From an uncultured Lachnospiraceae bacterium (GTDB lineage: Bacteria; Bacillota; Clostridia; Lachnospirales; Lachnospiraceae), in NCBI GenBank assembly GCA_902803015.1, contig CADCOL010000207.1, positions 1-14,408 of the forward strand: a stretch of 14,408 nt of DNA. Reading direction: 5' to 3'. The notes beneath the pieces are model-generated. The model saw nothing but the letters and a program-made list of their open reading frames with translations, ran no database searches and was not told the origin of the DNA. Shown here piece by piece: positions 7,257 through 13,718 of this stretch (position 1 is its first letter; every line of letters starts with the position of its first letter). Made by a program: the position numbers and the translations under genes.

Positions 7257-7261
7257 CTTTT
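7234..7261 (-). terminator. Hairpin terminator after the FeoB-associated peptide gene
   Basis: The perfect 12-bp stem of the second repeat copy is followed on the minus strand by TTTTCC, a short U-tract. It lies about 70 bases past the stop codon of the small gene, and the imperfect first copy (7183-7209) would act as a backup. The arms begin and end with A4/T4, so it could work in both directions. The short T-run makes its efficiency uncertain. Confidence 0.6.
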
Positions 7262-7314
7262 GACCTGCTACGTTGTAGTGTATGTATTAAGGAGAATTTG
7301 GATGACTGCTTTAC

Positions 7315-7329
7315 GTGCCCCTGCGGCAC
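7315..7329 (-). other. Small hairpin just past the stop of the FeoB-associated gene
   Basis: GTGCC and GGCAC (7315-7319 with 7325-7329) form a 5-bp stem with a 5-base loop, 3 bases beyond the stop codon. No T-run follows on the minus strand, so it is not an intrinsic terminator; it could shield the mRNA 3' end. Confidence 0.35.
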
Positions 7330-7332
7330 TTC

Positions 7333-7506
7333 TTATTTCCCGGAATGGCAGCTGCCTTTCATTGCGCAGTTTGCGCATCCGCAACCACAGGAGGATTTAC
7401 CTTTCTTCTTGTCAAGAACCATGCTTAAAATGATAAGTGCGATGATTCCCGCAACCAGTAATCCGATCAGGATTGTTCCGATATTCGCCGCCAAAAATTC
7501 AAGCAT
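7333..7506 (-). CDS. FeoB-associated Cys-rich membrane protein
   Basis: 57 residues, missed by length filters. Residues about 5-31 form one hydrophobic membrane helix (ANIGTILIGLLVAGIIALII). Then come a basic turn (DKKKGKSS) and a Cys-rich tail with CGCGCANC and a further Cys (five Cys within 14 residues). This is the layout of the FeoB-associated Cys-rich membrane protein family (Pfam PF12669), normally encoded just after feoB and thought to help ferrous iron uptake, possibly by handling Fe2+ at the membrane. AAAGGAGG lies 8 bases before the ATG. No feoA or feoB is present in the window, and the gene sits alone between a consensus promoter and a hairpin terminator, so it is an orphan copy. 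A palindrome in its promoter suggests metal-dependent repression. Confidence 0.88.
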   Translation of the reverse strand: MLEFLAANIGTILIGLLVAGIIALIILSMVLDKKKGKSSCGCGCANCAMKGSCHSGK

Positions 7507-7533
7507 ATGTTTTTCCTCCTTTCCGTTTACTCA

Positions 7534-7576
7534 GGTCTTACTTCTTTCGTACGACCTTCCGGCACTTCTTTCGTGC
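7534..7576 (-). promoter_or_regulatory. Leader with two hairpins sharing the same loop, before the FeoB-associated gene
   Basis: In the transcript a hairpin GCAC-GAAAGAA-GTGC (7562-7576) comes first. A larger one (7534-7556), with 7 of 8 pairs, carries the identical loop GAAAGAA. Both lie between the promoter and the ribosome site. They may be duplicated sites for an RNA-binding regulator, or simply mRNA-stabilising structures; the first stem is short. Confidence 0.4.
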
Positions 7577-7585
7577 TTCAATTGT

Positions 7586-7614
7586 ATTATAGTTAGTTGC
7601 GACTAACTTGTCAA
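7586..7614 (-). promoter_or_regulatory. Consensus promoter with palindromic operator
   Basis: On the minus strand TTGACA (7609-7614) and TATAAT (7586-7591) match the sigma-A consensus perfectly, with exactly 17 bases between. The spacer plus the edge of the -10 box (7591-7608) forms an 18-bp palindrome, AGTTAGT-N4-ACTAACT, with a single mismatched pair at the centre. A perfect promoter whose core is a palindrome is the normal design for a repressor-controlled gene. Since the gene is iron-related, a DtxR/IdeR/MntR-type or Fur-type metal repressor is the likely ligand; the TTAG/CTAA halves recall DtxR-family boxes more than Fur boxes. Which regulator binds is inference. Confidence 0.8.
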
Positions 7615-7621
7615 CATTTTT

Positions 7622-7656
7622 TTATAAAAATATAAACCCCGGGAAATCCCGGGGTT
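7622..7656 (-). terminator. Rho-independent terminator of the rlmN-prpC-prkC-rsgA-rpe-aminotransferase operon
   Basis: A GC-rich stem (7635-7644 with 7647-7656, AACCCCGGGA and its complement, effectively 9 bp with a 4-base loop) is followed on the minus strand by a T/A-rich tract including TTTTT. It lies 63 bases past the aminotransferase stop and directly before the next promoter, so it cleanly separates the two units. Confidence 0.88.
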
Positions 7657-7719
7657 ATTATTGTTCTTATTGTTCTTTTCGCCATATCCGCACGCATTGC
7701 CTGCGGGCTCGTTGCGGCC

Positions 7720-9009
7720 TCAGCCCTGCTTCTCAAGATAGTAATCGATGCTTGCGATTCTTACGCACAGTGTGAAGATGTCTGCCGCCTGCTGCATCTC
7801 TTCCGGTGTCGGGAAGGACGGAGCAATACGAATATTGGAATCCAGCGGATCCTTTCCGTACGGATAGGTTGCTCCGGCGCCGGTTAATACCACGCCCGCA
7901 TCCTTACACATTGCCACGATTTTTTTTGCACATCCGGGCAACGCATCAAAGGAGATAAAATATCCGCCTCTCGGTTTTATCCAGTTGCCGCAGTCCATGC
8001 CTGCCAGATCCCTGTCAAATGCATCAAGTACCGCTTCAAATTTCGGACGAAGCAGCTCTGCATGCTTTTTCATGTGTTCCTTCAGATTATCGATGTTTCC
8101 GAAGAATCTTGCATGACGCAGCTGATTGATTTTATCATGTCCGATAGTCTGAACAGAAAGCTGTTTCTTAATCACCTCAACATTCTTAAACGAAGTTGCC
8201 AGTGCGGAGATTCCTGCGCCGGGGAAGGTAATCTTCGATGTGGAACCGAACATGTAAACCATATCCGGATTGCCTGCCTTCTCGCACTCGGTAAGAATGT
8301 TCAGAATCTCATCCTGCTGATTGTCATACAAATGATGAATGCAGTATGCGTTGTCCCAGTAAATCATGAAATCCTTTGCCGCGGGATGCAGATTTGCAAA
8401 GCGGCGTACGGTTTCGTCCGAATAGGAAATACCGGTCGGATTGGAGTATTTCGGTACGCACCAGATTCCCTTTACGGTCGGATCGTTGTTGACGTACTGC
8501 TCCACCAGATCCATATCCGGTCCGTCTTCGTTCATCGGAATATTAATCATTTCGATGCCGAAGTATTCGGTGATTCGGAAATGCCTGTCATATCCGGGTA
8601 CCGGGCAGAGGAATTTAATTCCTTCCTGCCTGCAGAACGGTTCGCAGCCGTTCACGCCGTGCGTCATGGCGTGCGATACACGGTCATACATAATATTCAG
8701 CGAAGAGTTGCCGTATACAATGACATTGTCCTTTTCTACCTCAAGCATATCGGCCATTAAGCGTCTGCTTTCGCCGATGCCGTCGATATCACCGTAATTT
8801 CTCGTATCGTTTCCGAGGATGGTGCGCATGTCGGACTCGGAATTCACAACGTCAAGCATTCCCATTGCCAAATCCAGCTGGGAAGCACCCGGCTTACCTC
8901 TGGCCATGTTCAGTTTCAGTCCCTTGGCCTGCTCCTCTTTATACTTTTCCTCCAAGGCAGCCTTCGCCGTAAGGAGTTCGTTTTTGTCCATTTGTGCATA
9001 GGATTTCAT
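7720..9009 (-). CDS. PLP-dependent aspartate-type aminotransferase (subgroup Ic, Asp_aminotransf family)
   Basis: 429 residues, normal length for the Ic subgroup (Pfam PF12897), whose members use aspartate or related amino acids and a 2-oxoacid. Seen in the sequence: SNPTG (189-193), the PLP-ring Asp219 in WDNAY, the Schiff-base Lys259 in GSTSKITFPG, and the substrate-carboxylate Arg394 in NIRIAP. The N-terminal LKLNMARGKPGASQLDLA (31-48) is typical of this subgroup rather than of classic AspC. The protein is cytoplasmic. The true substrate cannot be decided from sequence; aspartate/2-oxoglutarate transamination is the default. The start is supported by AAGGA 9-10 bases upstream. The gene follows rpe by 41 bases and ends with a strong terminator, so it is the last gene of the prkC operon, in the place where thiN stands in Bacillus. 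Confidence 0.9.
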   Translation of the reverse strand: MKSYAQMDKNELLTAKAALEEKYKEEQAKGLKLNMARGKPGASQLDLAMGMLDVVNSESDMRTILGNDTRNYGDIDGIGESRRLMADMLEVEKDNVIVYGNSSLNIMYDRVSHAMTHGVNGCEPFCRQEGIKFLCPVPGYDRHFRITEYFGIEMINIPMNEDGPDMDLVEQYVNNDPTVKGIWCVPKYSNPTGISYSDETVRRFANLHPAAKDFMIYWDNAYCIHHLYDNQQDEILNILTECEKAGNPDMVYMFGSTSKITFPGAGISALATSFKNVEVIKKQLSVQTIGHDKINQLRHARFFGNIDNLKEHMKKHAELLRPKFEAVLDAFDRDLAGMDCGNWIKPRGGYFISFDALPGCAKKIVAMCKDAGVVLTGAGATYPYGKDPLDSNIRIAPSFPTPEEMQQAADIFTLCVRIASIDYYLEKQG

Positions 9010-9050
9010 ATGCGTTCATCCTTCCTTGAATGTTACTTAGTACTTTTATC

Positions 9051-9710
9051 TTAGAAATGCTCCATAATCGCTTTTACGTTTGCCTCGATATCGCCTGTAA
9101 AAACCGAAGTACCTGCCACAATTACGTTTGCACCCGCAATCAGCGCTTCTTCCACATTATCCGCGCAGAGTCCGCCGTCTACCTCGATGTCGACTTTATC
9201 CTGCAACTGCAGTTTGGTAAGTTCCAGCTGAACTGCGGCGATTTTGCCCGTGCATTCGTGAATGTATTTCTGTCCGCCGATTCCGGGACGTACGGTCATG
9301 ACAAGTACCATGTCCACCAGTCCCAGATAGGGGAAGATTCTCTCAACAGGTGTTTCCGGTTCGATTGCGATACCGGCTTTTGCACCAAGCGCATGAATCT
9401 CATTCAGTGTTTCCACGGGATTCTCCAGAGTCTCCACATGAACCGTAATCATGTTCGCGCCAAGGTCTTTGAAAACCCTGATGTAGCGCTCCGGCTTTGT
9501 AATCATTAAATGCAGATCAAAGAACGCATCCGTATTTTTGCGAATGGATTCGATGACGGGCATTCCGAAGGAAATGTTGGGAACGAACAGTCCGTCCATT
9601 ACATCGATGTGCAGGTATTTTCCGCCCGCGCCCATCGCTGCTTTGATATCCTCTCCCAAGTGGTTAAAATCTGCCGACAGAATACTCGGCGCAAGAATTC
9701 TTTCTCTCAT
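9051..9710 (-). CDS. rpe: Ribulose-phosphate 3-epimerase
   Basis: 219 residues, the usual length. It interconverts ribulose 5-phosphate and xylulose 5-phosphate in the pentose phosphate pathway, in the cytoplasm. The (beta/alpha)8 barrel residues are present: APSILSADF (7-15) with Ser9, metal ligands His34, Asp36 (HIDVMDG), His67 (DLHLMI) and Asp178 (VDGG), and the catalytic pair Asp36/Asp178. The Met cluster Met38, Met69, Met138 is also in place. The phosphate loop, usually VNPGFGGQ, reads VRPGIGGQ (140-147), with two changes at positions that are normally conserved; activity is still expected because the glycines remain. The ATG has AGGA upstream. It follows rsgA after a 79-base spacer with a tandem repeat and precedes the aminotransferase by 41 bases. 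Confidence 0.95.
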   Translation of the reverse strand: MRERILAPSILSADFNHLGEDIKAAMGAGGKYLHIDVMDGLFVPNISFGMPVIESIRKNTDAFFDLHLMITKPERYIRVFKDLGANMITVHVETLENPVETLNEIHALGAKAGIAIEPETPVERIFPYLGLVDMVLVMTVRPGIGGQKYIHECTGKIAAVQLELTKLQLQDKVDIEVDGGLCADNVEEALIAGANVIVAGTSVFTGDIEANVKAIMEHF

Positions 9711-9740
9711 ACTTCCGTCCTGTTTTCCTTTTGTTATTTC

Positions 9741-9795
9741 CCCCGAATAAGTTTTAACGCCTACCCCGAATAAGCTTTAACTCTTACCCCTAATA
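9741..9795 (-). repeat. 23-bp tandem repeat in the rsgA-rpe spacer
   Basis: Two adjacent 23-base units (9741-9763 and 9764-9786) share 20 of 23 bases and begin, on the plus strand, CCCCGAATAAG. A third partial unit starts at 9787 (CCCCTAATA) and contains the rsgA stop codon. The units hold no gene and no stable stem. They probably arose by slippage-type duplication at the end of rsgA, lengthening a spacer that is short elsewhere in this operon. Confidence 0.75.
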
Positions 9796-10695
9796 CTTCT
9801 TCATCCGCTTCACTTCATCGTAAAGTTGCACATAGTTTTCATACCGGAGTTTGGAAATCTTTCCTTCCTTCAATGCGGCCTTCACTCCGCATTCCTTCTC
9901 CCCGATATGCGAGCATCCCGCAAATCTGCAGTTCGGTTCATACTCGTCGAACTCATGGTAAAATGCGGAAAGCGGCTTCAACTCAAGATTCGGCAAATCC
10001 AGTGACGAGAACCCGGGCGTATCGAATAAAAACGTGGGTTTGTCATACATCTCGGTATAGAAGATTTCACTGTGTCTTGTCGTATGTTTGCCGCGGTCGA
10101 TTCGCTCGCTGATGGTGCCGGTTTCCATTCGTTCGAACCCCAAAAGCTCGTTGATTAACGAGGATTTGCCGACTCCGCTCGGCCCCGCCACCGTGGTGGT
10201 TTTTCCGGACAAAAGTTTCTTCAGCGCCGGAATTCCGGTTTTCTTCGTCGCGGAAATAATGACTACTTTCACACCGCTTGCACGGTATGCGTTTAAAATC
10301 TCGTCCTTTTCCTTCTCTCCCGCCAGATCCTCTTTATTCATACAGATAATGCACGGAATGTTCCGGTTTTCCATATGGATTAAGAAGCGGTCCAGAAGGT
10401 TATAATTCGGCTTCGGTTTAGTCAGGGCAAAAATGATTAACGCCTGATCCACATTTGCCACCTCGGGCCGGATTAATGTATTCTTTCTTGCCTTAATCTG
10501 TTCGATGTTTCCGATGAGTTTTTCCGGTGTGGAATCTGCTCCCGGAACAAGTACACACTCGTCTCCGACCAGCGGTTTTTCATTGCTCTTTCGAAAGGCG
10601 CCCTTTGCCTTGCATTCATAAACGCCCTCGCCGGTTACGTATACGTAGTAGAATCCTCCGATTCCCTTAATGATTTTACCCTGTTTGTCAGCCAT
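9790..10695 (-). CDS. rsgA: Ribosome small-subunit biogenesis GTPase RsgA
   Basis: 301 residues, normal length. This circularly permuted GTPase helps the final maturation of the 30S subunit and is cytoplasmic. An OB-fold (about 1-68) is followed by the permuted G domain: G4 NKED (120-123), G1 GPSGVGKSS (171-179), the G2/switch region RGKHTTRH (201-208) and G3 DTPG (225-228). The C-terminal zinc site is Cys256, Cys261, His263, Cys269. Everything needed for activity is visible. Its ATG overlaps the end of prkC by 8 bases and the ribosome site (GAGAG) is weak, so translation is probably coupled to prkC. In several Firmicutes RsgA (CpgA) is a substrate of the PrkC kinase, which fits this pairing. 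Confidence 0.97.
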   Translation of the reverse strand: MADKQGKIIKGIGGFYYVYVTGEGVYECKAKGAFRKSNEKPLVGDECVLVPGADSTPEKLIGNIEQIKARKNTLIRPEVANVDQALIIFALTKPKPNYNLLDRFLIHMENRNIPCIICMNKEDLAGEKEKDEILNAYRASGVKVVIISATKKTGIPALKKLLSGKTTTVAGPSGVGKSSLINELLGFERMETGTISERIDRGKHTTRHSEIFYTEMYDKPTFLFDTPGFSSLDLPNLELKPLSAFYHEFDEYEPNCRFAGCSHIGEKECGVKAALKEGKISKLRYENYVQLYDEVKRMKKY

Positions 10696-12925
10696 TACTC
10701 TCTTTAAATTCTACTTCGTATTCATAGCGGTCTTCCGCCGTCGACTGTCTTGTTGCGGGATTGCCGTTCTCATCCGTATACTCTTCTTCGAATAAAATGA
10801 TATATGTTACAACGACTTTACCGCGGGACACTCCGTAAATACGGCTTAAATTAATCGGTGTCGGGAAACTGTCAACGGAAGCCTGGAACAATTCCGTTCC
10901 GTCCGGTGCAAGTAAGAATACTTTTGCGTTTCCGCCCTGATATTTCGGAGGCTGGGATACATCGATACTACAATCGTAGTACTTCTTCTCCTGTCCCTTG
11001 CTTAATTTGATTTCAACCTGATCTCCCGCTTTGACGATTGTTTCGGGAGAGATGCTCTGTTCGCACACCAGTCCTGCTGCCACGGTGTCGGAATATACTT
11101 CTGTCACCTTGGAGCAAATCAGCCCCATGTCGTTTAATGTCTTTCTCGCATTCTCTTCGGTCATGCCTTTTAAGCTCGGCATTTTGATTTCCGAGGATTT
11201 ATCGGCACCCAGACTGATGACAATGGTAACGGTACCGTCACGTCCGATTAAAGTGCCTGCTTCGGGTGACTGGGAAATAACGTTCCCCTTAATCATTCCG
11301 GAGTTATACTCTTCCTGCTCGACTACGGTAAAACCTTCCGCACGAAGGATGGATACCGCTTCCGCTTTGGATGCTCCGATTACGCTCGGAACCTGAACTC
11401 CTTCGCCTTCCATCGAAACATATAAAACCACTTTGCTTTTCGCATCGATTTTTTCATTTGCTGCGGGTTTCGTGGATATAATATGGTTACTTTCCACGGT
11501 TGCGGATTTCTCATATACCGTATCGTAGCTTAAACCCTGTTTATTCAATACATTGATGGCTTCCGTTAAGGAATAGCCGACAACGCTCGGAACCGTAACC
11601 TCTTCGACCTTTTCGCTGGTGAAATTTAACTTTCTTCCGCCGTTTCCGAAGATACCCATTGCAAGTCCCGCAAAGTACAGAATGATCAGTCCGATGACTA
11701 CCGCAATGACCACAATGACTACGGTCTTTAATTTTTCAACGATATCGTCATCATCGTCATCGTCTCTTGCCGCCGCACGCTTTGCATTGTTCTGCTTAGC
11801 CTTTCTCTGCGCTTCCGCAGACATCTGACGACTCTTGGAAGAATTACTGCTCTGTGAACTCTTCGGTTTGGAAGATTTGTTTCCGTTGCCGGATTTCGAA
11901 GGACGATTTGCCTCATCCGGTTTCTTTCTCGGAGACATTTTCTCCGTATCGGTCAGTTCCCGCCCCACCGCGCTTGCGCTGGCAATGGCTTCTGCGGAAT
12001 ATCCCTGGCCGGTCGCACGGCGCTTAATCAGTTCACGTTCCTTTTCGGTAACGTTTCTGGTCGCGGACTTGGATTCGATGGAATCGATTTTAACAAAATT
12101 CTCATCGGGGCTGATCAAAGACTTCTTTAAGTCTTCCACCAGTTCTCCCATGGTCTGGTATCTACGGTCCGGACTCTTCTGGCAACATTTTAAAACAATC
12201 TGCTCCACGCTGACGGGAATTTCCGGTACGTATTTTCTCGGGGACGGCATTTCATTCTGAATCTGCATGATGGCGATTGCCACTGCGGTTTCGCCGTTAA
12301 ACGGCACACGTCCCGTTAACATTTCGAATAAAGTGATACCGAGCGAATAAATATCGCTCTTGGCATCGGAGAAGCCTCCTCTTGCCTGCTCGGGAGATGC
12401 ATAATGCACGCTGCCCATAACATTGGACGTAATGGTGTTCGAACTCGTAGCCTTCGCGATACCGAAGTCGGTAACTTTTACCTTGCCGTCCTTGCTGATC
12501 ATGATGTTCTGGGGTTTGATGTCGCGGTGTACAATCTGATTGTTGTGCGCTGCTTCAAGACCCATGGAAATCTGAATGGCGATGCTGACGGATTCCTTTA
12601 CGGAGAGGCGCTGCTTCTTCTCGATGTAACGCTTTAATGTAATACCCTCGACAAGCTCCATAACGATGTAGTAAACACCGTCTTCCTCGCCAACGTCGTA
12701 TACGTTTACGATGTTCTGGTGTTCCAGTCCTGCTGCCGCCTGTGCTTCCGTACGGAATTTGGATACAAATTCCTTATTCTCACTGAATTCCTTCTTTAAG
12801 ACCTTCAGTGCGACAAATCGATTCAGTTTGTTGTCCTTTGCCTTATATACATCGGACATTCCGCCTGCGCCGATGGATTCGAGAATCTCATATCGATCGC
12901 CGATGACCATACCGATTTTAATCAT
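10688..12925 (-). CDS. prkC: PASTA-domain membrane Ser/Thr protein kinase (PrkC/PknB/Stk family)
   Basis: 745 residues. The kinase domain occupies about 1-275: glycine loop GAGGMSDVY (19-27), ATP-anchoring Lys41, catalytic HRDIKPQN (133-140, Asp135), DFG (153-155) and a Ser/Thr-rich activation loop before ASPEQ. A Ser/Lys-rich juxtamembrane part (about 285-387) ends in a run of seven Asp (388-394), then one membrane helix (about 401-420). Outside are three PASTA repeats (about 443-505, 510-572, 580-643), each opening with (V/M)PS(V/L)xG, which in this family bind muropeptides or lipid II. A further beta-rich domain (about 648-740) with no name I know closes the protein. It links cell-wall state to growth and dormancy. 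AGAGGAG precedes the ATG by 10 bases. The 49-base gap after prpC contains a 5-bp hairpin (12950-12964). Stop overlaps the rsgA start. Confidence 0.96.
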   Translation of the reverse strand: MIKIGMVIGDRYEILESIGAGGMSDVYKAKDNKLNRFVALKVLKKEFSENKEFVSKFRTEAQAAAGLEHQNIVNVYDVGEEDGVYYIVMELVEGITLKRYIEKKQRLSVKESVSIAIQISMGLEAAHNNQIVHRDIKPQNIMISKDGKVKVTDFGIAKATSSNTITSNVMGSVHYASPEQARGGFSDAKSDIYSLGITLFEMLTGRVPFNGETAVAIAIMQIQNEMPSPRKYVPEIPVSVEQIVLKCCQKSPDRRYQTMGELVEDLKKSLISPDENFVKIDSIESKSATRNVTEKERELIKRRATGQGYSAEAIASASAVGRELTDTEKMSPRKKPDEANRPSKSGNGNKSSKPKSSQSSNSSKSRQMSAEAQRKAKQNNAKRAAARDDDDDDDIVEKLKTVVIVVIAVVIGLIILYFAGLAMGIFGNGGRKLNFTSEKVEEVTVPSVVGYSLTEAINVLNKQGLSYDTVYEKSATVESNHIISTKPAANEKIDAKSKVVLYVSMEGEGVQVPSVIGASKAEAVSILRAEGFTVVEQEEYNSGMIKGNVISQSPEAGTLIGRDGTVTIVISLGADKSSEIKMPSLKGMTEENARKTLNDMGLICSKVTEVYSDTVAAGLVCEQSISPETIVKAGDQVEIKLSKGQEKKYYDCSIDVSQPPKYQGGNAKVFLLAPDGTELFQASVDSFPTPINLSRIYGVSRGKVVVTYIILFEEEYTDENGNPATRQSTAEDRYEYEVEFKESNG

Positions 12926-12974
12926 AAATCAAAACTCCTCTTACTGCCTGTGCCCTGCCGGCACCGTTTATTGC

Positions 12975-13709
12975 TTAACGCGGTTGCATCAAAAGCACCG
13001 CAATATTGTCTTTTCCGCCGTTATCGTTCGCGGTTTTGATTAACAGTTCCGCTTTGGCTTTCAGTTCCGTTTCCGAATTCAGAAGCCGTAAAATATCCGG
13101 ATCTTCAATCATATTCGTCAGTCCGTCCGAACACATCAGCACCGTGTCCGTATCTTTCATGGGAACCTCGAAGAAATCCACGTTTACGGAGCCCGAAGCG
13201 CCCACCGCCCTTGTAATGATATTTTTATCCGGATGATTTCTTGCCGCTTCTCGGTCGATTCCGCCCATTCGGACCATTTCCTCCACCAGGGAGTGGTCTC
13301 TGGTAATCTGCGTAATGGTTACGGTATCGTCAATGACATACAGTCTGCTGTCGCCGACATTTGCCACATACAATGTACCGTCCACATACGTGGATGCCAC
13401 TACCGTTGTGCCCATACCGTCCATGCTCTCGTCCTCCAAGGACTTTTTGCGGATCAGCCGGTTCGCACACTGAATGGCATCGTCCAGAATCTGTACCGGT
13501 TCGGTTTTCTTTGACTTCGCCACTTCCTCCACGATGGTTTCCACCGTGCATTTGGAAGCATAGTCTCCCGCCTTATGGCCTCCCATTCCGTCCGCTACCA
13601 CAAACAGGTTCGGAAGGTTCCCCAGGGGAAGAACGCTGGTAAAGACAAAGTCCTGATTCAGTTGTCGCCTTTTTCCTATATCCGTTATGGAAAACGCTTT
13701 TACCACCAC
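12975..13709 (-). CDS. prpC: PP2C-family Ser/Thr protein phosphatase (PrpC/Stp)
   Basis: 244 residues, normal length. It removes phosphates placed by PrkC. PP2C metal residues are all visible: Asp20 in NQD, Asp40-Gly41 in VADGMGGH, Asp120 in VGDSR, Asp195 in CSDGLTN and Asp234 in GGKDN, with RDHSLVEEMVRMG (137-149) of the flap region. Cytoplasmic. The start is one of two adjacent GTG codons. The first (13709) is only 3 bases from AGAGGAG; the second (13706) is 6 bases away and is probably the real one. The Shine-Dalgarno sequence touches the rlmN stop, and the gap between the genes is 9 bases, so the two are tightly coupled. prkC follows 49 bases later. Confidence 0.95.
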   Translation of the reverse strand: MVVKAFSITDIGKRRQLNQDFVFTSVLPLGNLPNLFVVADGMGGHKAGDYASKCTVETIVEEVAKSKKTEPVQILDDAIQCANRLIRKKSLEDESMDGMGTTVVASTYVDGTLYVANVGDSRLYVIDDTVTITQITRDHSLVEEMVRMGGIDREAARNHPDKNIITRAVGASGSVNVDFFEVPMKDTDTVLMCSDGLTNMIEDPDILRLLNSETELKAKAELLIKTANDNGGKDNIAVLLMQPR

Positions 13710-13718
13710 GAACTCCTC

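Noticed and set aside
7066..7329. Minus-strand frame of 87 codons with a repeated TPPGVPFPR string
   Set aside because: The string is produced by the duplicated GC-rich hairpin. The frame overlaps the start of the DHH gene and a probable promoter, so it is not likely a gene.
7302..7436. Plus-strand short frame with AAGGAG before an ATG, opposite the FeoB-associated gene
   Set aside because: The spacing is good, but the peptide is of low quality (Arg/Ser/Leu-rich). It overlaps antisense a gene with a clear family match, and no promoter is seen on the plus strand.
8062..8760. Long plus-strand open frame of 232 codons
   Set aside because: It lies wholly opposite the aminotransferase gene, whose motifs are complete. 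The plus-strand translation has no recognisable domain, and no ribosome site or promoter supports it.
11730..11765. Simple repeat of GAT/GAC units
   Set aside because: It encodes the Asp run of PrkC within a clear coding frame, so it is not a separate element.
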